Shown here: positions 22,255 to 35,400 of the stretch, in pieces
Layout of the letters: every line of letters starts with the position of its first letter
Position numbering within the stretch: position 1 is the first letter of the stretch
NCBI GenBank assembly: GCA_914767715.1
Contig: OU612068.1
Location: 34,534,001 to 34,598,000, forward strand
From: Membranipora membranacea
Taxonomy: Eukaryota > Bryozoa > Gymnolaemata > Cheilostomatida > Membraniporidae
Length of the DNA: 64,000 nt
Direction of reading: 5' to 3'
Notes under the pieces: generated by a model
Database searches by the model: none
Seen by the model: the letters and a program-made list of their open reading frames with translations, nothing else
Told to the model about the DNA's origin: nothing
Made by a program: the position numbers and the translations under genes

Positions 22255-24890
22255 AGATTGAGTTCAGAACTTAAACTTTACTTTACCTGATACAAGTATG
22301 CTTGGGGTTTTTAAAAAAAAACCTGTATTGAGTACAATGTGTAGCATTGTAAATATTGAGGTACCTCATGAACATTTGTACAGTATATTTTACATACATA
22401 CACCTTTCAATTTTTAGTGTCAAAAATGGTTTGACTGACTTCCTACATTCATAATTTTGGCAATGATAATAAAGAGCCAGGAAAAAACTTGACATGGTTA
22501 TTGTCATGAACAAGTAAAAGCCTATTAATATTTATAAATATCTCAGTATATATTTATATGAAGGGCCAATTTACCTATTATTTTGGTATTTTTATGCTAT
22601 ACTTACTTGTGCCATTGCCACTAACTGGTAGAGAGTAGATCTCGGAACCTCGGATGACCAGAAGATATCTTCATGTGAGACTTCTCAGTGAGATATCTCT
22701 ATCTAGAATAGAACTGTTGTGACTTATTGATGCATCTAGAACATAAGAAAGTGATCAGTTAATATCATGCCAAGTAGACATCATTAAGTGTTGAGATGAT
22801 TGAGCCCAATTTGTTATAATTGGCCTTCTACTTAGTAATGACTGATTGGGTTTATCAAACACGCAAACCTATGGAGATGAGACAGTTACTGCGTCGGGAA
22901 TCGTTATAATACCAAGAAATCATGAACACCAAGGCATTTGGAGTGTTTGACTTCAAATTCCTGGGGGCATTGAAACCTGAAGGGGCCACATTATACTGGA
23001 GTGTTTACCCAAAATCACAAATCTGATTTTGATTTCGTTTATTTAATTCAATCAGACTAGCAATGAGCAATGAGGGAGGGAGTTCATTGAATTGAGGTGC
23101 AGATACATGAGGGCGATGTGTTGGCTTTGATAGTTTATTTTTGAGTGAATAATGTTATTATCATCAATGAATTCATTATCAGGAGTTTGGAATGCAAAAA
23201 TTAACCTTTATTCATATCGATGCAATCCTAAAGCAATGAACACAAAAAAACTAATCGTACTTGCACTGGGAAATTTTTGAATGATATCAACAAATCTAAA
23301 ATTTGAAAACCAAGGGTCAAGAAGGGTCTTATGTGTGATATCTCCTATGGGACAGGTAAAAATATGTTTTAGTAGGCAACCTTCAACAAATACTGTTTTT
23401 TGATATTTTCTGGTCTAAGTAAAGTAAATTTGAATCTGGTCCAGTGGGTGTTCTGGTTCACAAACATGGCAGCGGTTTACAAACACGGTTCACCCTCTAT
23501 GGCAGTTGTTTATTTGGTAGAACAATGAATTATCTTTTATTGGCAGCACCGTTATATATTATATGCCAAACATAAATGCTATAATTATACTAAAAAACAT
23601 TGTATAGTAAGTTTAATCAACAGCAATAAATTAAAAATATTAAAAGCTTAATTTTAGAATATACCTGTGAGGAGGTGTATGTGGGTAATTTTGAGCTTTA
23701 CTATCTTAACACTACATTAGTGACGGATGGATTGCTGGATATAACTTTATAGAGCAGAGTTCACTGTAAAAGTGATTACAGTTTAAGAATAACACTCACA
23801 GTCGTACAATTTCAATTCCAAGTTTCAGAAACAATTAAAAAATTAATAACTTAATTAATAACCACAATCTATCATTACTGGCATGTTGGTTTGCATCATC
23901 ATCGATGACATCGAAAAGGAAATAGGAAGTTCAAATCAAATATTGAATTGTACTTACAGAAGCTCTTTATGAATTATAGCTTCATATATCAAAAGAACTA
24001 TGATTCAAAAGAAAAGTGCTACTTCCAAGTTAAAAAATGACAAAATTGACAGAAAAAATTAGAGACATGATATTTTGACAGCTGTTATTTGAAATAACTA
24101 TTAGTGGTGTGCAATGGTTTGCCTAGTCGGAATTTGAGGCCATTTGCTGGCATAAGTTTGTAGCGAATAACACTGATAGATTTCAATTAATTTTTGGCAA
24201 ATAGAGGCCCAATCCAAAATATTGTATTCAAATCTGAAGTATTCTAATTTTATCATTCGTCACCGCAAGACTAGCCAATGGTTTAGCTCTGATCTATGGC
24301 CTCCTGTCCCCTCCCTCCATTGCTGATTCAATCGGATCCAACACATTGAATTCAGGCAAATCGAAACTGCTACATGTGCAAAGAGGTACTGTGGCATTTC
24401 CCGCAATTGATTTTTAAATTTCAAAAGTCTCATGATGATTGGCTTGAAATATGAATTGGGCCAATGATTATCAGTTTCAGTCCTAAAGCGAATCTAATAG
24501 GTTCATAAAATATTCATGGCTCAAAATAGATCAAAGTGAAAACCTTTAAAGAAAAAGAATCAATACCATTCCAAAATACCTAGATCTTACTTAGTCTGAT
24601 CAATCAACTGAAGATGTTCATTGGGCTGCTTAATTGATTTTTGCTAAATCACATAAACTGCCCTTGTCTAAATAATGTAATAATGAGAACAAACACCGAT
24701 CACAGCCTAATTGGACGGACTCGGACTGTGGTGAGCTGTACATGTGACATGGATGGACCAAGGACTCACAGTTGGAAGGTTGATAAATGAATTGTCAAGG
24801 CATCCCACGAAGAGTATGAACAGAGAATGACTTATCTTAGGATTATTTCAATAACAAAAGTAAGTACAGCTAACCTCGCACATCATCATG
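22255..24890. other. 3' flank of TCEANC2-like gene; otherwise nothing recognised
   Basis: AT-rich. AATAAA at 22468-22473 is a plausible poly(A) signal. No exon, ORF or repeat structure is supportable in the rest. Confidence 0.45.
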
Positions 24891-24894
24891 GTAT

Positions 24895-25205
24895 GCTGGG
24901 CAAGAACACATCCGGATGCTTATTTGGCAACCGCCGGATGTCCGTGTGGCATCCAATGGTTGATAAACCCGCTGGAATGTCCGAGTGCCAACCAGATTCT
25001 TTATTGGCAACCACTGGATGTCACCCGGATATCTAGTCGTTGCCGAATGGGTATCTGGATGGGTTCGTAATAGTGACACTTTGAGATTGATACAAGGTGA
25101 AATGGATGTCCAGTTAGCACTGCTGGATGGGAATTTGTCATGAGCGGATGGCCCTGTTACAGAGATGTGTGGTGGATGACCATTTACCAGACACATCCAT
25201 AGTAC
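24895..25205 (-). repeat. CCATCCGGATGG-type dispersed repeat, copy D
   Basis: The right part (GATTGATACAAGGTGAAATGG, GAGCGGATGGCCCTG, GATGACCATTTACCAGACACATCC) is the inverse of modules in the copy at 7733-7945. The left part (ACATCCGGATGCTTATTTGGCAACC) reads forward. Like copy B, this copy is an internal inverted arrangement. Confidence 0.7.
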
Positions 25206-25209
25206 AACA

Positions 25210-26379
25210 TGGTACATCCACCGATATCACAAATGCTTAATCCAGCTTAGTAGTTACTCCTTGCTTGAACAATAATACCCCCGCGGGCCGCAGGAGAGGC
25301 CCCCCTCCTGTCGGCGTTTCATGTTTGCACATTCACAGTGGCCTGACAGGTTGACTGCGCATGGCTGCCATTACATATCACCATTGCGAGAGGAGAGTAC
25401 TATCTTTAATACCACATATCATATGCTGTTAGGAAGAGAAGAAATGGGGCTTTAGGACCACCCCTAATGATGCGGAATTGAAAGGTGTTTCATGATTGGT
25501 CAGCCCGACCAAGGCTATTTGAGCACTTTGGTAAATGAATTGAGGTGCTACGAATTTGCCATAAAGCTAAGTAAATGTCGAAGCTACTATAACTATAAGT
25601 CAACCTAACAATATCTCAATACAGATGAAATATAATAATAATCATTATAGATTGTCTTCTCTTATTTTGTGGAGAGACAACTCACAAAATCTTACCAGCA
25701 TCAATTGTCATAACTGGCTGTGGGGAGTTGGGGACAGTCATGCCCAAAACTCACTTCTGGCGGAGTATTTCGAGTTTTCACAGCTAACCATTTCTTTGTT
25801 AAATATCAGGGCTGGAAACAGTCAAGCAAGAAAGGTGCTGACAGAGTCCTTCTTATCACAAGATTGAGAATACATACAGAAGCACAGAAGGCCAGGCCTT
25901 ATCTAGCCAATGTGTTGGCTCTGTGCCAATACATTGGCTAGGCCTTATCCCTCATCGGAGAAAAATCCTTATTAACTGCATAGCTGTTGATAAGGCGTGA
26001 CTACACTTTTTCAGTAACGGTGATGTAAAATATTATTGTAATCTCTTAAAGAGCCCAGAGAACCTAAGTGATCTACACTAATGTATGCCATGTATGATCG
26101 GAGCGTGATGCATGGTTGAAATTTCAAAATTTCTCACATAGTCACATAGATTGATGAAGTAAGACCTTAACTCGTCCAATGTGTCTTTAATTTACACCTG
26201 ATTAATTCTACCATGTTTCACACCACGCAAAAATCAATAATATTTCTTGACACCTATCTACTGAACTCGTTTGTGTAACTTACAAACATTATCTTACATC
26301 TATCCGCAGGTTGTGAAGTTAGCAACATTTATACTGGAGCTTTGAATATCTGATTCTCACAGCATGATCTTGGGGTAAA
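25210..26379. other. 5' flank of Ig/FN3 receptor gene
   Basis: Contains a short GC-rich patch (CCCCGCGGGCCGCAGG, about 25278-25295), the hairpin at 25888-25950 and otherwise AT-rich DNA. No TATA-type promoter could be assigned with confidence; the start codon of the receptor is at 26380. Confidence 0.35.
25888..25950. repeat. Small hairpin
   Basis: GGCCTTATCTAGCCAATGTGTTGGC pairs with GCCAATACATTGGCTAGGCC across a CTCTGT loop, with a 4-base bulge. Confidence 0.7.
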
Positions 26380-26449
26380 ATGTTTATAATGATGACACTG
26401 AACCTTCTGCTGTTGACAGCTGTACTCTCCATCACCACCAGTACATCTG
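26380..26449 (+). CDS. Ig/FN3 receptor exon 1: start codon and signal peptide
   Basis: ATG at 26380, then MFIMMTLNLLLLTAVLSITT, a clear hydrophobic signal peptide, ending at TCTG/GTAAGT in phase 1. The next exon completes a Gly codon. Confidence 0.82.
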
Positions 26450-29400
26450 GTAAGTGTCTCGATTATGTAACTCTCATTTCCTTGATCATTTGCATGAGAT
26501 TATATGCACGTACATCGGCACTTCCTAACTGGTACATCATCTAGTCACAGCTCAATGGCACAATGACCACAGCCATTTAGAAGCTTAATGCGATTGATGG
26601 CTTAGGCTGCTCTTCAAGCCTGTCATACATCTCTGCATATTGTTTGAAAATATGAGTAATGTGTCCTGCAGGGCAGAGAAACTTAACCAAGCTGACCTTA
26701 ATTTATAAAAATCAATTTTCAGGTAGTCCAATCTTTTCACAACCGTTTGGGGACGTGGTTGCCGCTTCATTCAAACCTTTTTGGTGGGATTGCATTTTCG
26801 GAGAATATGAAAGGACAAACTACAGGTATGTTTTTTTTTATAAGCATAAAAAAGTTTTTATATTCGTCATATATGTTTTGGTACGAAAGAATTACAATAA
26901 CATCATCATAATGAGTTTTGGTTTGGTTTTGCAACTTTTTGAGGTTGCAGCGATGTCAGTAAATTGTAACCCCTGCCTTTGACATTCTTATGTCATTTGC
27001 CGTAGTTTCAGTAATCGTTTTGTGAAGTGCTCTTCTTTATTGGGGCAGCTCGTTTTCTGTTTGAATGGGGCTATCATACTCAAGTTTTGAACTAGCAGAT
27101 TTAGCCGTGCAATTTCAGATTTAATGAGCCGGTGATGGTTTTGACTTATGGGTAACCCATGCTACAGCTATCACATTTTTTGCGATGAGATTTGTTTCTT
27201 ATACTGTCTGCCATATTGATTAGGTGGAGGTTCCATGATGCTGATGTGACGTTACTGAACGGTTATACTGTATATGATAACGGTACTCTGTACATACATG
27301 AGGTGACCGACGAGAAACAAGGATTGTATCAGTGTGTCGCTCTCTCTAACGGCAGAATGTACAACAGCCTAACATACACCTTGTCGCTAGCATGTATGTA
27401 TCTTGTTTTGTCTTAGTATGCTCAACAGATAATAAACAAAATTTGTTTTACCTTTTGGCACGTTCCAGTACAGTTTTCTCATGTGATGAATCCTATCCAT
27501 CCAGGAGAGTCCATCAAAAACTTATCATGAAATTGACGTTTTCTTACACAGTCTATCTTTCTACAGGACAAAGTACAGGCTAGATCATTTTTTGAATTTG
27601 CCTGCATTTGGAGTAGTTTTCTTAGAGATAAATAACTCAAGTTTTTTTGTTATGGAGGTTTAAGTTGAAAAGGCAAAAACACCAAGTCATGGGTTGACAA
27701 CTCAATTTTATTAAGCAACAAACTAATTCTTACTTAGGCTTGATAAACCTTGACCTCTTTGACTTAGCCTGTCAAATTCATCCAATAAGTGACTTCATCC
27801 TACATATTCTCACTGACATCATATTTTAGTTCGGATCAGAGTGAAACTGTCCGTTGTCTGTTTTGCAGATTTGCAGATCTCGTAGAGGCCTAGAATTCTA
27901 ATCAGGACTTATAATAAACTTTAAAAAAAGTTATAATTATCACTCCATAGTGCACTCTTCATGTTACAGCGATGTCTTCAGAATTTTTCGTTACACCTCT
28001 GGATCAGAATGTTACTATTGGTGATACAGCCACCCTAACATGTGCTATATCCAGTCACCCTCCAGCAGAGATAACGTGGCTCTTTAATGGTAACATACCA
28101 GAATCTGGTCTGGTATCTGATAGTACTGCAGTGGTAAATAACTTAACATTGGAGAATGTTGGCTATGGAACTGATGGAGAATACAGATGTCAGGCAAGAA
28201 ACAAGCTTACAGGAGATGTGATATTCAGTGATATATCTCAGCTCACAATACAAGGTAAGGTACAATACAAGGAAATCCTCACAGCGAAGCGTGATTCCGG
28301 TAATACCATCGGAGGGTCATCAACTGAGCAGCCACTAATATGAGTTTAAATATGTTTTGACAGATATCAGTGTTGCTTTGTTGTTCATAAACACAGGTCT
28401 GCCTAGTCTGGTAATCTCAGCCTAGTCTGTTATCTCAGCCTTGTCTGGTAATCTCAGCCTAGTCTGGTAATCTCAGCCTAGTCTGGTAACCTCAGCTTAG
28501 TCTGGTAATCTCAGCCTAGTCTGGTCATCTCAGCCTAGTCTGGTAATCTCAGCCTAGTCTGGTAATCTCAGCCTAGTCTGGTAACCTCAGCAACATGTTG
28601 TCCTCACACTTTATGGCCGTTATTGTGATTTTTATGTATAAAGCCCCAAACAATGAACGTTCGATTTCAGTGGTAGAAAAATGTGAAGAAACCTCTGATT
28701 ACGTTTAAAGTTTGCTTAGTGCCAACACTAACATTGATGTCAGGTGTATCAATTGAGTTATACTATAGCATATGATAACTCTATGGATGTATCTGTCTGC
28801 TTAAATGCACTTCCGAAAACATAAACAAGCGCAGAAGGAAAGATGTTCTGCTGCTAACAGGTCATGGCTTGATTTTTAGTTTATGTATTTGTAGGACCCC
28901 CTGAGGTTTTCTTGTCACCTTTTCTGAAAGCTATAGTTGGAGAAACAGTATTTATGCCTTGCTTTGTGGATGGGGTACCACATCCAGAAGTCACATGGTA
29001 CAGACCTGTGATGAGCCAAGGATTCAGCCTACCTTCCAATCATCATATCTTCTCAAACCATACGCTGAAATTAGACCATGTGACTAAAGACGAGGAGGGA
29101 TACTACTATTGTAAAGCTACAAACTTCTTGGGTACAGCTGAAGCCTTGACCTCACTCCAACTGTACGGTACGTTGTCTTCTCCTCTCCAGTTACACTGGA
29201 CTTTGTTTGTTTGTTAGGGCCAATCGCTTATAAACTTCCTCTTTCATCTAGGTGAGATCAAGTTTGATCTTTTCTGCTCTCACCTTGCAAAGCATCTCAG
29301 ACAATTCTGCATACATAGGGCCTGTCATTTCATTTTTACGCTACCTCTCTTACAGTTAAAGGGTATCCAACTCAAAAATTCCCATGTCCTGTTTTTATTA

Positions 29401-32400
29401 TTCAGGTGGTGCTTACATGTATGGGTTTACTACGGTGCCTGAGTCAGATATTATATTACTACGTCACTCAAACACCTATAGATCTGTTATCTGCCTCACC
29501 TCTTCTCTACCGGAGGCCTCGATCACCTTCCTGGATCCTCACGGTCAGCCTGCAGGTCCTGACATGATACCCTACTACGGCACACTCACAGTTAGCGCGG
29601 AAACCACTCAAAGTGGTGTTTGGATCTGCCATGCTGAGAACGGAGCTGGAACTATAGAACACTCTTTTACTATCCACATACAAGGTAAAAATGACTTGTT
29701 TCAACCAGTCGTGATACGTGCTTTATTGGTATGAAATAGCTTGTTTCATGTTGCTGGACTGGAGTAGCTGTTTTACACCACATACATAGCGTTATTATTA
29801 TAGTGATGACCTTATGTTGATAATATGGACAGTAAGATAAAGCATGACACATTTTCTTGATGAAGATCTTTTAACTCTGAGTTTGGGTTTGATATTTGTG
29901 GTACTGTCTGTACTGTGGCTTGTCTGTCTGAATACAATTCTGTACCCTGCCGCTGTACCCTGCCGCTGTACCCTGCCGCTGTACCCTGCCGCTGTACCCT
30001 GCCGCCGCAATACCAATTATCTGCTTCTATTTAATCTTGTGTCCCCTCCATGAGGATGACGATGATACTTTGATTGATTCACAGAACAGCCTCACATCAC
30101 ATCAGAATCAAAAGATGTATATGCGGGAGACACTGGTGGTTTTTCACTTCCCTGTGAATGTACAGGATCTCCAACGCCTAACATAACGTGGCGATTACCT
30201 CGGTATAAGGACTTCACTCCCGAACCCATAGTCAATAGTCAAATACACCAAAAATCTCTGCAAGTACTACAGAATGGTACCTTGATTATGTATGCACTAA
30301 GCACCGCTGACGCAGGAGTGTACACGTGTACATGTGAGAACGCCTTGGGATCTGATACACTCAACCATCTAGCCTATGTCAACAGTATGTATTACAGCTT
30401 TAGCATGAGTGCCTGATGAGCAAACTTACATTATTGTAATGTTACTTACGGGAACCTGGAGTGTAGAGTGTAACATCTCATTGTGATTGTGATTACATAT
30501 CATGATTAACCTTCACTTCTCCTTCACCAGTACTAATCACTGGAGCTGTCACACCTTATGTATATAATCATCAGAGAGCTGCCAGCTGTGGTGTGTTGTT
30601 TTCTGGTAGTAGTTTCCTGTATCCTGTCTTTGTTTCATGCTTTGTTGCAGCAAACCGACATTACAGTTTGGAGCATCAAAAGCTGCTAATTATTTTGACC
30701 GTACACATCACATTACTATCATTCACAGTAACCTAACCTTCTTTTTGGTATACTGATATTGTTGATATTTTTCTTTAATAGCCTCTCCGACTATAAATCT
30801 CTTTAAAAGGACAATATATGTGAAGGAAGGGGATCGAGGGATGGCTAATTGCCATGTTGGGGGTACACCACAGCCACAGAGTTTCTGGTTCAGACAGGAT
30901 AGTCAGAGTCCAATCATCAATAGTACATCATACTTAGTGCTCGGCAATAACTCACTCGTCTTTATCAACATGACCTCGAGTATGGCAACCTCCTACACAT
31001 GCAAAGCTTTCAATGAAGTTGGAACAATAAATGTCACCACTAACATCATTATGATAGGTAGACTCATTGATCTTACAATTCACTAAATCTGTGATAACAT
31101 AGACCTAGTCTAAAATACCTTCTCTAGTAGTAAACATTACAGATATTTCCTGTTTATCAACTGACCTTTCACAAAATTCTGCTATATTTGGTGAAAATTC
31201 AGTACATTCAATAGACCATGATGGTAAAATTACCCACAATGCACTTTAATAGAATTCTCACATTCTCAATGAGATCAAATTAGTCAATGAAAGCGAAAGA
31301 AGTTAACTTGATTTGAATATAAAATAAAGCGCTTTTGATATATCATTAGCTTTTCACCATATGTGCTGATTACTCGTGGGATAAAGATCTACCCCAAAAT
31401 ACAGAAAGCAAATACCAATATCTCCATCCAACCAACATTGCTTCACTTAACAACTTGATAACCGTGGCATGGATGCTTGATTTTTCAAGATGTTAACCTT
31501 ATTCTTAATGTTTCATTTTGCAACATAAGTTGTGTTACCATACAACAAAGTATGCGCCATTCGTTTTTAATGTCACCATATTACTTTTGACAGCCAAACC
31601 ACATGTAACAGTGAGTAATCCTCTGATTAGGGCCGACCTGAACGAGACAGTGATTGTAGACTGCTCGTCGTCTGTCGAACCGATCACCTGGTCTTACAAA
31701 GGGCACAGTCAACCAATCATTGAAGGTAAGCTGGTTCTGTGAGTTGCCAAGAATTTCATGAATGAAAAACGCTGTTATGCGTGCTAGACCTATGCTTAGT
31801 TTTAGTGCTGCGCTAGAATTGCTGTATGCAGCAGTTCTTTATCGACCATATTCATATTGATAATGAAATGCAACTACCATCGACCGCGCTAAGTTTTTGA
31901 TCTTTTTAATCCACCATCCACCCCAAACATTCAAATAAATACCCATATTCATACACAAAGAGTGTGGATTAAACGAGATTTGGAGTTGAGACTTAATCAC
32001 ATGTATAGTTACTATGAATTTTTTGTTTTTTTAGATGGAAACATACGCGTTTTAGTGAATAGCTCGCTATACATTGCAAGTATGAGAGAAGATTACTATG
32101 CAGAGTATAGGTGTTGGGCGAGAAACGATGCTGGACCATCTGAGGCTATTGTATTCATTGTAAAACCAGGTAAATCATAATATATTGACAAACTGAATAC
32201 TAAATTATCAAGTATATGAGTTCATTTGCTAACTTCCTTATGTCTGAAACACTCTCCTAAAAAAGTATACTAATATATACACAAATACACATAAATGTAT
32301 AAAAATATATACAACTACATACAAATTCATGTAGATAATATTAATATATAAAAATATATATACATGTATATAAAAAATACAAATACAAACAAATACATTC

Positions 32401-35400
32401 ACAAGTTTATCATCAAGCTCTATCAGTTTTGCCTGTTTTATCCCTGACCAGTGACATACATGTACCTGGTCTGTAGTTATTAGACTGAGATCAGATCAGG
32501 GAGGTAAATGTGTGTGTTATTAACTTACAGATGAGTATCAGTGGATGACAAAGCCTCAGGACCAGACAATAACAGAAGGGGACTCTGTCTCCTTCTCCTG
32601 TCAACTGATTAGTTGTAGTGAGGATACTTGGGCTCAGAACTGGACCTGGTATTACATGAACACATCTAACACAGTCAGAAGGGATTATATCTCATATAAT
32701 CACACAGGGAGTAGACTAAACTTAGAGGTTTGTTTTTAAACTATCACTCTATCGACATTATGAATAGTCGGTCTCTGGTAAAATACAATTTTTCAGCTCA
32801 GGTGAGCATGTTTTCCATGTATGCCTTATTTGACCCGCGGTTCAAGCCAACTTTCGATTATATGGTGTCTCTGTTAGATTTGCACTCATCTGAAACACAA
32901 CTGAAAAAAAAACTACATCCAACAATAAAGCTAACTAAGTTTTATTACTTGCCTTTTGTCCTGAATAGTACTAATAATGTTAAACTACTGCTGCCACTGG
33001 CCCACTCATGCAAATTTGTGCTCATTGAATTCTGTATAGCTCCAAGATAATTAATTGAGACTTAAATCTCATAATTGTCACCTCATGGGCAAATAATTTG
33101 CACAAACTGATCTTCAAAATCAGGGCATGAAATCTATGCACAAGCTTATGACGTGTACAGTTTGCACTAGTAAGGCGGTAACTACGTCACCCGTGCTGGT
33201 AGATAATTAATTTCATACCCTAATTTTGACGATCAGTTTGTGCAAATTATTTGCTCATTAGGTGACAATGCTGAGATTGCAGCATCATTTTACTAGTTTT
33301 GAGCTATACAGAATTCTTTAAGCACACATTTGGCTGTGTGGCAGCAGTGGTTTAAGCATAGGTTATGTGAATTCATATGCGGGAGGTATTATATGTTTTC
33401 AATTATATTATAATAAACAAGTTTTCCGGTGATGGCGGTGATGGCGGTGATGTCAGTTGTGTTGGCTAATAAAATAACATCTGTATTATGCAATTGGGTC
33501 AACTAGTTAAATATAGTTAAATGTATAGTACGGCCTGTCAGTGTGTATAGTACGGCCTGTCAGTGTGTATAGTACGGCCTGTCAGCGTGTATAGTACGGC
33601 CTATCAGTGTGTATAGTACGGCCTATCAGTGTGTATAGTACGGCCTATCAGTGTGTATAGTACGGCCTGTCAGTGTGTATAGTACGGCCTATCAGTGTGT
33701 ATAGTACGGCCTATCAGTGTGTATAGTACGGCCTATCAGCGTGTATAGTACGGCCTATCAGTGTGTATAGTACGGCCTATCAGTGTGTATAGTACGGCCT
33801 GTCAGCGTGTATAGTACGGCCTATCAGTGTGTATAGTACGGCCTATCAGTGTGTATAGTACGGCCTATCAGTGTAGAAAGCCGGCGGCGTCACGACACTC
33901 ATTCATGACATTCAAGGATTCAATACCAGCAATGTTTACTACACGGAGTTATCAGCTTGCTTAAATTCCCTGTTTGATGAATTTGAAATAGAGATAATAA
34001 TAATAAAGTTTGTTTATATAACGCTTTATAAAATTGTGTAAAAAAATCATTTCTAAGCGTTGTACATTAGAATAATTAAAATCGAAAGTTATGTTATAAA
34101 AATAAGCCTGTAGCTGAATAAGATAAATAAAATGGATTAAAAGTTTATCATATAATTTAATGCGATGAGAAAATATGATGGTAAGATAAAACCTAAATGT
34201 GGCAGCTGGTGGGTTTTAATAGAGGGAGTGGATGTAAAATCACAAATGTAGGATGGAAGAGATTTTCACACATCTGGTAAGGTAGTGGTAATAGATCGCC
34301 CACTTTAACTAACCAACATTTAAAATGACTCATCAGAGTGTTGAATAAGTTAAAACAGGTGGTTCGAGCATGCTTAGAAGTTGAGACAGATTTAGAAATG
34401 TAGGAAGAGATGAGATGGGGATGATGGACAATTTTATGGGCCACGATTGGCAACGTAATTCTCTATTGGGACCTGATGTGCAGTTTAATACCTGTAATAC
34501 ACTTGGTTCAGGAATTCTTAATGACCTGAAGAGGTGAGACAAGATTGTCTGGTAATGCAAAGAAAGAAGATTTACGGAAATCTAGCCTACTATACACCAT
34601 CACTATATCAGTATAAATTATACACTTTTCTCTTACTATAGAGTGCTGATAGATACAAGGAAGGTATATTTCAGTGTAAAACTACATGTAATGACATCGT
34701 AATGTCAGCGAATGCCCGCCTCATAGTTTTATGTGAGTATTCCTTGTTTTGTGACTGAGAATACATAGCTTGCATAAATAGACTGAGTCAGCCATATTGG
34801 TTTTAATTATCAGATGAGGTAGCATGAGCAAAATTTGCCCATGACACAGACACAAGTATTACAAGCAGTCACTTCTTACCAATATTACTAACTGGCGAGC
34901 CAAAGAACATTTGGTCTCATTGTCTCAAAGGGGGTAACCAAGCAGACGTGGATCAGCGATCCGATTCGCTGTGATTCCAAAGATTACATTGACTACAGCA
35001 GAAACAATGATAGTATCACTGGCTACCAAAACAAGCTGACACAGTAATAAGTGTCATCCATATTATAATACTAGGTCGATTACCCTTACAATGATTGTAA
35101 TGTTCCTTGCCCATCATTTGTTGTAGATAGTCCACATTACATCTATAAGGGATCGAGCCACTATAAAGCAGCAGTTAATGGAAGCGCAATCAGCTTTCAT
35201 ATGAATTTTAAATATCCTGATATCCCTTACAACTTGACATGGAGAGACCCATATATGAGAGTGGCGAGCGAGGGGGCGAGCGAGGGATCCTTCACTCTTA
35301 ATATTACAGAGACGGTGGTGCTGAGACACCACGGGCTGTGGACGCTCACCATGTGTAACAAAGTGGGCTGTACTGTGGGATATGTATTCGCTCTTATCAA

